Below are positions 5,990-7,669 of a stretch of DNA of 7,669 nucleotides, one piece after another. The notes below the pieces were generated by a model that made no database searches, was not told the origin of the DNA, and saw nothing but the letters and a program-made list of their open reading frames with translations. Positions within the stretch are counted from its first letter, which is position 1, and each line of letters starts with the position of its first letter. This DNA is from an uncultured Lachnospiraceae bacterium (GTDB lineage Bacteria > Bacillota > Clostridia > Lachnospirales > Lachnospiraceae), in contig CADBTX010000094.1 of the NCBI GenBank assembly GCA_902797705.1, forward strand, positions 1 through 7,669. The letters are read 5' to 3'. A program made the translations under genes and the position numbers.

Positions 5990-6017
5990 CCCCGGCATAT
6001 GCCGGGGTTTTTCTTTT
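5990..6017 (+). terminator. Intrinsic terminator of hpf
   Basis: CCCCGGC-ATAT-GCCGGGG (5990-6007) is a perfect 18-base palindrome forming a 7-bp GC-rich stem with a four-base loop. TTTTTCTTTT (6008-6017) follows directly. It starts 22 bases after the hpf stop. The bases before the stem lack an A-run, so it should act on the plus strand only. Confidence 0.93.
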
Positions 6018-6046
6018 GATTTTAAAACCATTCAGGTCTTAGAAGG

Positions 6047-6060
6047 TACAATATGTTGTA
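6047..6060 (+). promoter_or_regulatory. Operator-like dyad overlapping a possible -10 box
   Basis: TACAA (6047-6051) and TTGTA (6056-6060) form a perfect dyad around TATG. The left arm overlaps TACAAT (6047-6052), a fair -10 box, but no good -35 lies 16-18 bases upstream (the region is AAAACC-like). A promoter for the exported-protein gene must lie between the hpf terminator and 6115. This is the best candidate, and the match is weak. Confidence 0.35.
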
Positions 6061-6093
6061 TGGTATGTGAATGTTCGGAAGGCAATGAGTGTT

Positions 6094-6108
6094 TAAGTAA
6101 GTAAGTAG
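6094..6108 (+). repeat. Short TAAG tandem repeat before the ribosome binding site
   Basis: Three direct copies of TAAG followed by TAG, located six bases before the GGAGGA of the next gene. It is short enough to arise by chance. A change in copy number would alter the leader, not the reading frame. Confidence 0.5.
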
Positions 6109-6114
6109 TTTAGC

Positions 6115-6120
6115 GGAGGA
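6115..6120 (+). promoter_or_regulatory. Ribosome binding site fixing the GTG start of the exported protein
   Basis: GGAGGA lies 7 bases before the GTG at 6128. This strong site supports the GTG start, which in turn places the positive residues of the signal peptide correctly at the N-terminus. Confidence 0.8.
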
Positions 6121-6127
6121 ATATCCT

Positions 6128-7642
6128 GTGAGATCTAGAAACAGAAAAGCAGTTGCCCTTGTACTGGCAGCGTCCCTTATTTTTTCATTTAACACGGTAT
6201 CATTTGCGGCTATGCAGGATGAGTATGATGTTGTGAGCACGGATGGCGAAGAAGCCGTGGATACTGTTACTGCAGAGGAAAGAGAAGAGGAGATCATCCC
6301 GGAGGAAGACCCTGATAGTTCAGGATCTGCCGTGGAGGTCGTGGAGGATAGTGGAGCTGAGCTTTCGTCCGGTGAAGAAGGCGTACTTTTCACGGATGAT
6401 GACGCCCAGAACGCCTTAAGCGGAAATATCGTCCTTACTTCCAATACCCCGGATATCACGGTATCGCCTAATGACACTGTTTCCGTAAATGATGTAAAGG
6501 ATGCGATCTTCGCAGATCTTGAGATGACTGTGGGAGACAGCACCTATTACGTGAAGGAAACGAAGAAGGGCTTTTCACTTATGAGAAAGTCCGATGATAA
6601 GGAGATAGCGAAGGAGATCTCGTCTAACAGTGCTCTTATCAGCTTAAACAGCATAAGAAAGGCGGGGAGTCCCTTAAAGGAAGCCGGAGAGATCAAATAT
6701 GCGGATAACGCCAAAGGTCTTATCAGTTCAAAGGGAAACCAGCTGGTGCATTATACCGTTACCATTGACAAGACAAAGATCGTTGGAGCGAGAGACTGCA
6801 ATACCGTTGAGGGAGACATCCTCTTAAAGGTATGGACCAGCGGATCGGTTTCAAGCCAGAGGATAAAGTTTGCGGACGGTAAATTCTCCGTTCTTGTCGT
6901 ACATGATGCCTGCGTTGAGTACAGGGGCACTAGGGTTGTCGCCACGAGCCACCATCAGGCGGTATCCGATGACAGTCTGTCAAAGGAGGTGTCCGGCACA
7001 GTGGACGGCGCGGTGGGTGTATCCGTAAGGCTGGAGAAACTCAGTGAGAACGGCGTCTGGATCCCCATTGACGGAAAGAGCTACGGAAACTATTTCTGGA
7101 AGGACAGGACAGGGATCACCTTAAAGAAGCCCAAGGTATATAACGGAAAGAAGGTTGGCTCATGCTATGACGAGGACGGCCCTTACTTCATGATACCCGT
7201 TTCCGTCAAAAAGAAGCAGATGGAGAATGACCTTCTGACCCAGGATCAGAAGCAGTCCCTGAAGAACGTGCTCAAGTCCACAAAGATACATTTTACCATC
7301 GAGCCCAGGAAGCTGAGTACCGATGACCTTACCTACGACAAGTATGACGCGGATAAGTTCTATGTAAAGAAGCTTACCTATAATTCCGGAAAGAATACCC
7401 TTAAGGGCACGATCCAGTTCAGGACCATTAAGACGAATAAGTCCACTCTTAACGCAAGGAAGTTAAAGAATGTGGGCAAGAAACTGAAGATCGTTTCCAA
7501 GTCGAAATACGAGGCAAATACCAGCAAGAAGAATGACGCATATTTCGAATACAGTTCGGAAAAGGGAGGGGCGACTCTGACCGGCGTCAACGGCTATTAC
7601 GGAAATGCCTTCGTAAAGGGCAGCAGGATAACGGTTAAATAA
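6128..7642 (+). CDS. Exported protein of unknown function, acidic N-terminal and lysine-rich C-terminal regions
   Basis: I do not recognise a family. The 504-residue product starts with a clear Sec signal peptide: basic RSRNRK (2-7), a hydrophobic core (8-24) and probable cleavage after A27 (VSFA|AM). Residues 31-94 of the mature protein are low-complexity and acidic, with 25 Asp/Glu and one Arg in 64 residues. The middle (about 100-375) looks like a beta-rich globular region with three cysteines. The last 128 residues (377-504) hold 28 Lys/Arg against 10 Asp/Glu, and end NGYYGNAFVKGSRITVK. There is no LPXTG motif, lipobox, C-terminal membrane helix, SLH or LysM motif that I can see, so it is either released or held to the wall by charge. 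The GTG start has a strong GGAGGA site. It lies after the hpf terminator and so has its own promoter. A role in cell-surface or matrix function is a guess. Confidence 0.85.
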   Translation: MRSRNRKAVALVLAASLIFSFNTVSFAAMQDEYDVVSTDGEEAVDTVTAEEREEEIIPEEDPDSSGSAVEVVEDSGAELSSGEEGVLFTDDDAQNALSGNIVLTSNTPDITVSPNDTVSVNDVKDAIFADLEMTVGDSTYYVKETKKGFSLMRKSDDKEIAKEISSNSALISLNSIRKAGSPLKEAGEIKYADNAKGLISSKGNQLVHYTVTIDKTKIVGARDCNTVEGDILLKVWTSGSVSSQRIKFADGKFSVLVVHDACVEYRGTRVVATSHHQAVSDDSLSKEVSGTVDGAVGVSVRLEKLSENGVWIPIDGKSYGNYFWKDRTGITLKKPKVYNGKKVGSCYDEDGPYFMIPVSVKKKQMENDLLTQDQKQSLKNVLKSTKIHFTIEPRKLSTDDLTYDKYDADKFYVKKLTYNSGKNTLKGTIQFRTIKTNKSTLNARKLKNVGKKLKIVSKSKYEANTSKKNDAYFEYSSEKGGATLTGVNGYYGNAFVKGSRITVK

Positions 7643-7655
7643 AGGACGATCCGGG

Positions 7656-7669
7656 ATGTATGCAACTGA
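7656..7669 (+). CDS. Possible start of the next gene (cut by the window end)
   Basis: AAAGGA (7641-7646) overlaps the stop of the exported-protein gene and is followed by ATG at 7656 (9 bases away; reads M-Y-A-T) and ATG at 7660 (13 bases away; reads M-Q-L). No terminator separates it from the previous gene, so it could be co-transcribed. Too little is present to name it. In many Clostridia secA follows hpf, and M-Q-L would be compatible with a SecA start, but this is not evidence. Confidence 0.3.

Overview
The window looks like a chromosomal housekeeping segment from a low-to-mid GC, Gram-positive anaerobe of the class Clostridia, most likely Lachnospiraceae (Butyrivibrio/Roseburia-like). 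The grounds are the gene order remA-gmk-rpoZ-rimO-pgsA-cinA, an omega subunit opening MLHPSYGDLM, a guanylate kinase with the P-loop GFAGAGKGT, a long-form HPF, purine-rich Shine-Dalgarno sites and frequent GTG/TTG starts. The taxonomic call is recognition from memory, not a database result.

Positions 1-3890 hold a tightly packed plus-strand block: remA (DNA-binding regulator), gmk (GMP to GDP), rpoZ (RNA polymerase omega), rimO (ribosomal protein S12 methylthiotransferase), pgsA (phosphatidylglycerol-phosphate synthase) and a CinA-family protein that lacks the usual N-terminal domain. rpoZ/rimO share one base, rimO/pgsA share four, and pgsA/cinA are three bases apart, so this is almost certainly one transcript. 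Its promoter lies upstream of the window.

Positions 3891-5288 hold mgtE, a CBS-gated magnesium channel. A 54-base leader precedes it, with a perfect 10-bp inverted repeat and a second element complementary to the mgtE Shine-Dalgarno. Positions 5289-5442 contain no gene but carry a convincing extended -10 promoter for hpf. hpf (5443-5967) encodes the long, dimerising ribosome hibernation factor and ends at a textbook intrinsic terminator (5990-6017).

Positions 6128-7642 encode a 504-residue exported protein that I cannot assign to a family. It has a clear signal peptide, an acidic N-terminal segment and a lysine-rich C-terminal segment. Its upstream region (6018-6127) carries an operator-like dyad and a short TAAG repeat. 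The last bases hold a ribosome binding site and possible start of a further gene.

Most genes here serve growth and translation: nucleotide supply, polymerase, ribosome modification, ribosome hibernation, membrane lipid and Mg2+. I see no phage, insertion sequence, CRISPR array, tRNA or rRNA. The points most worth a second look are the truncated CinA architecture, the structured mgtE leader and the orphan exported protein.
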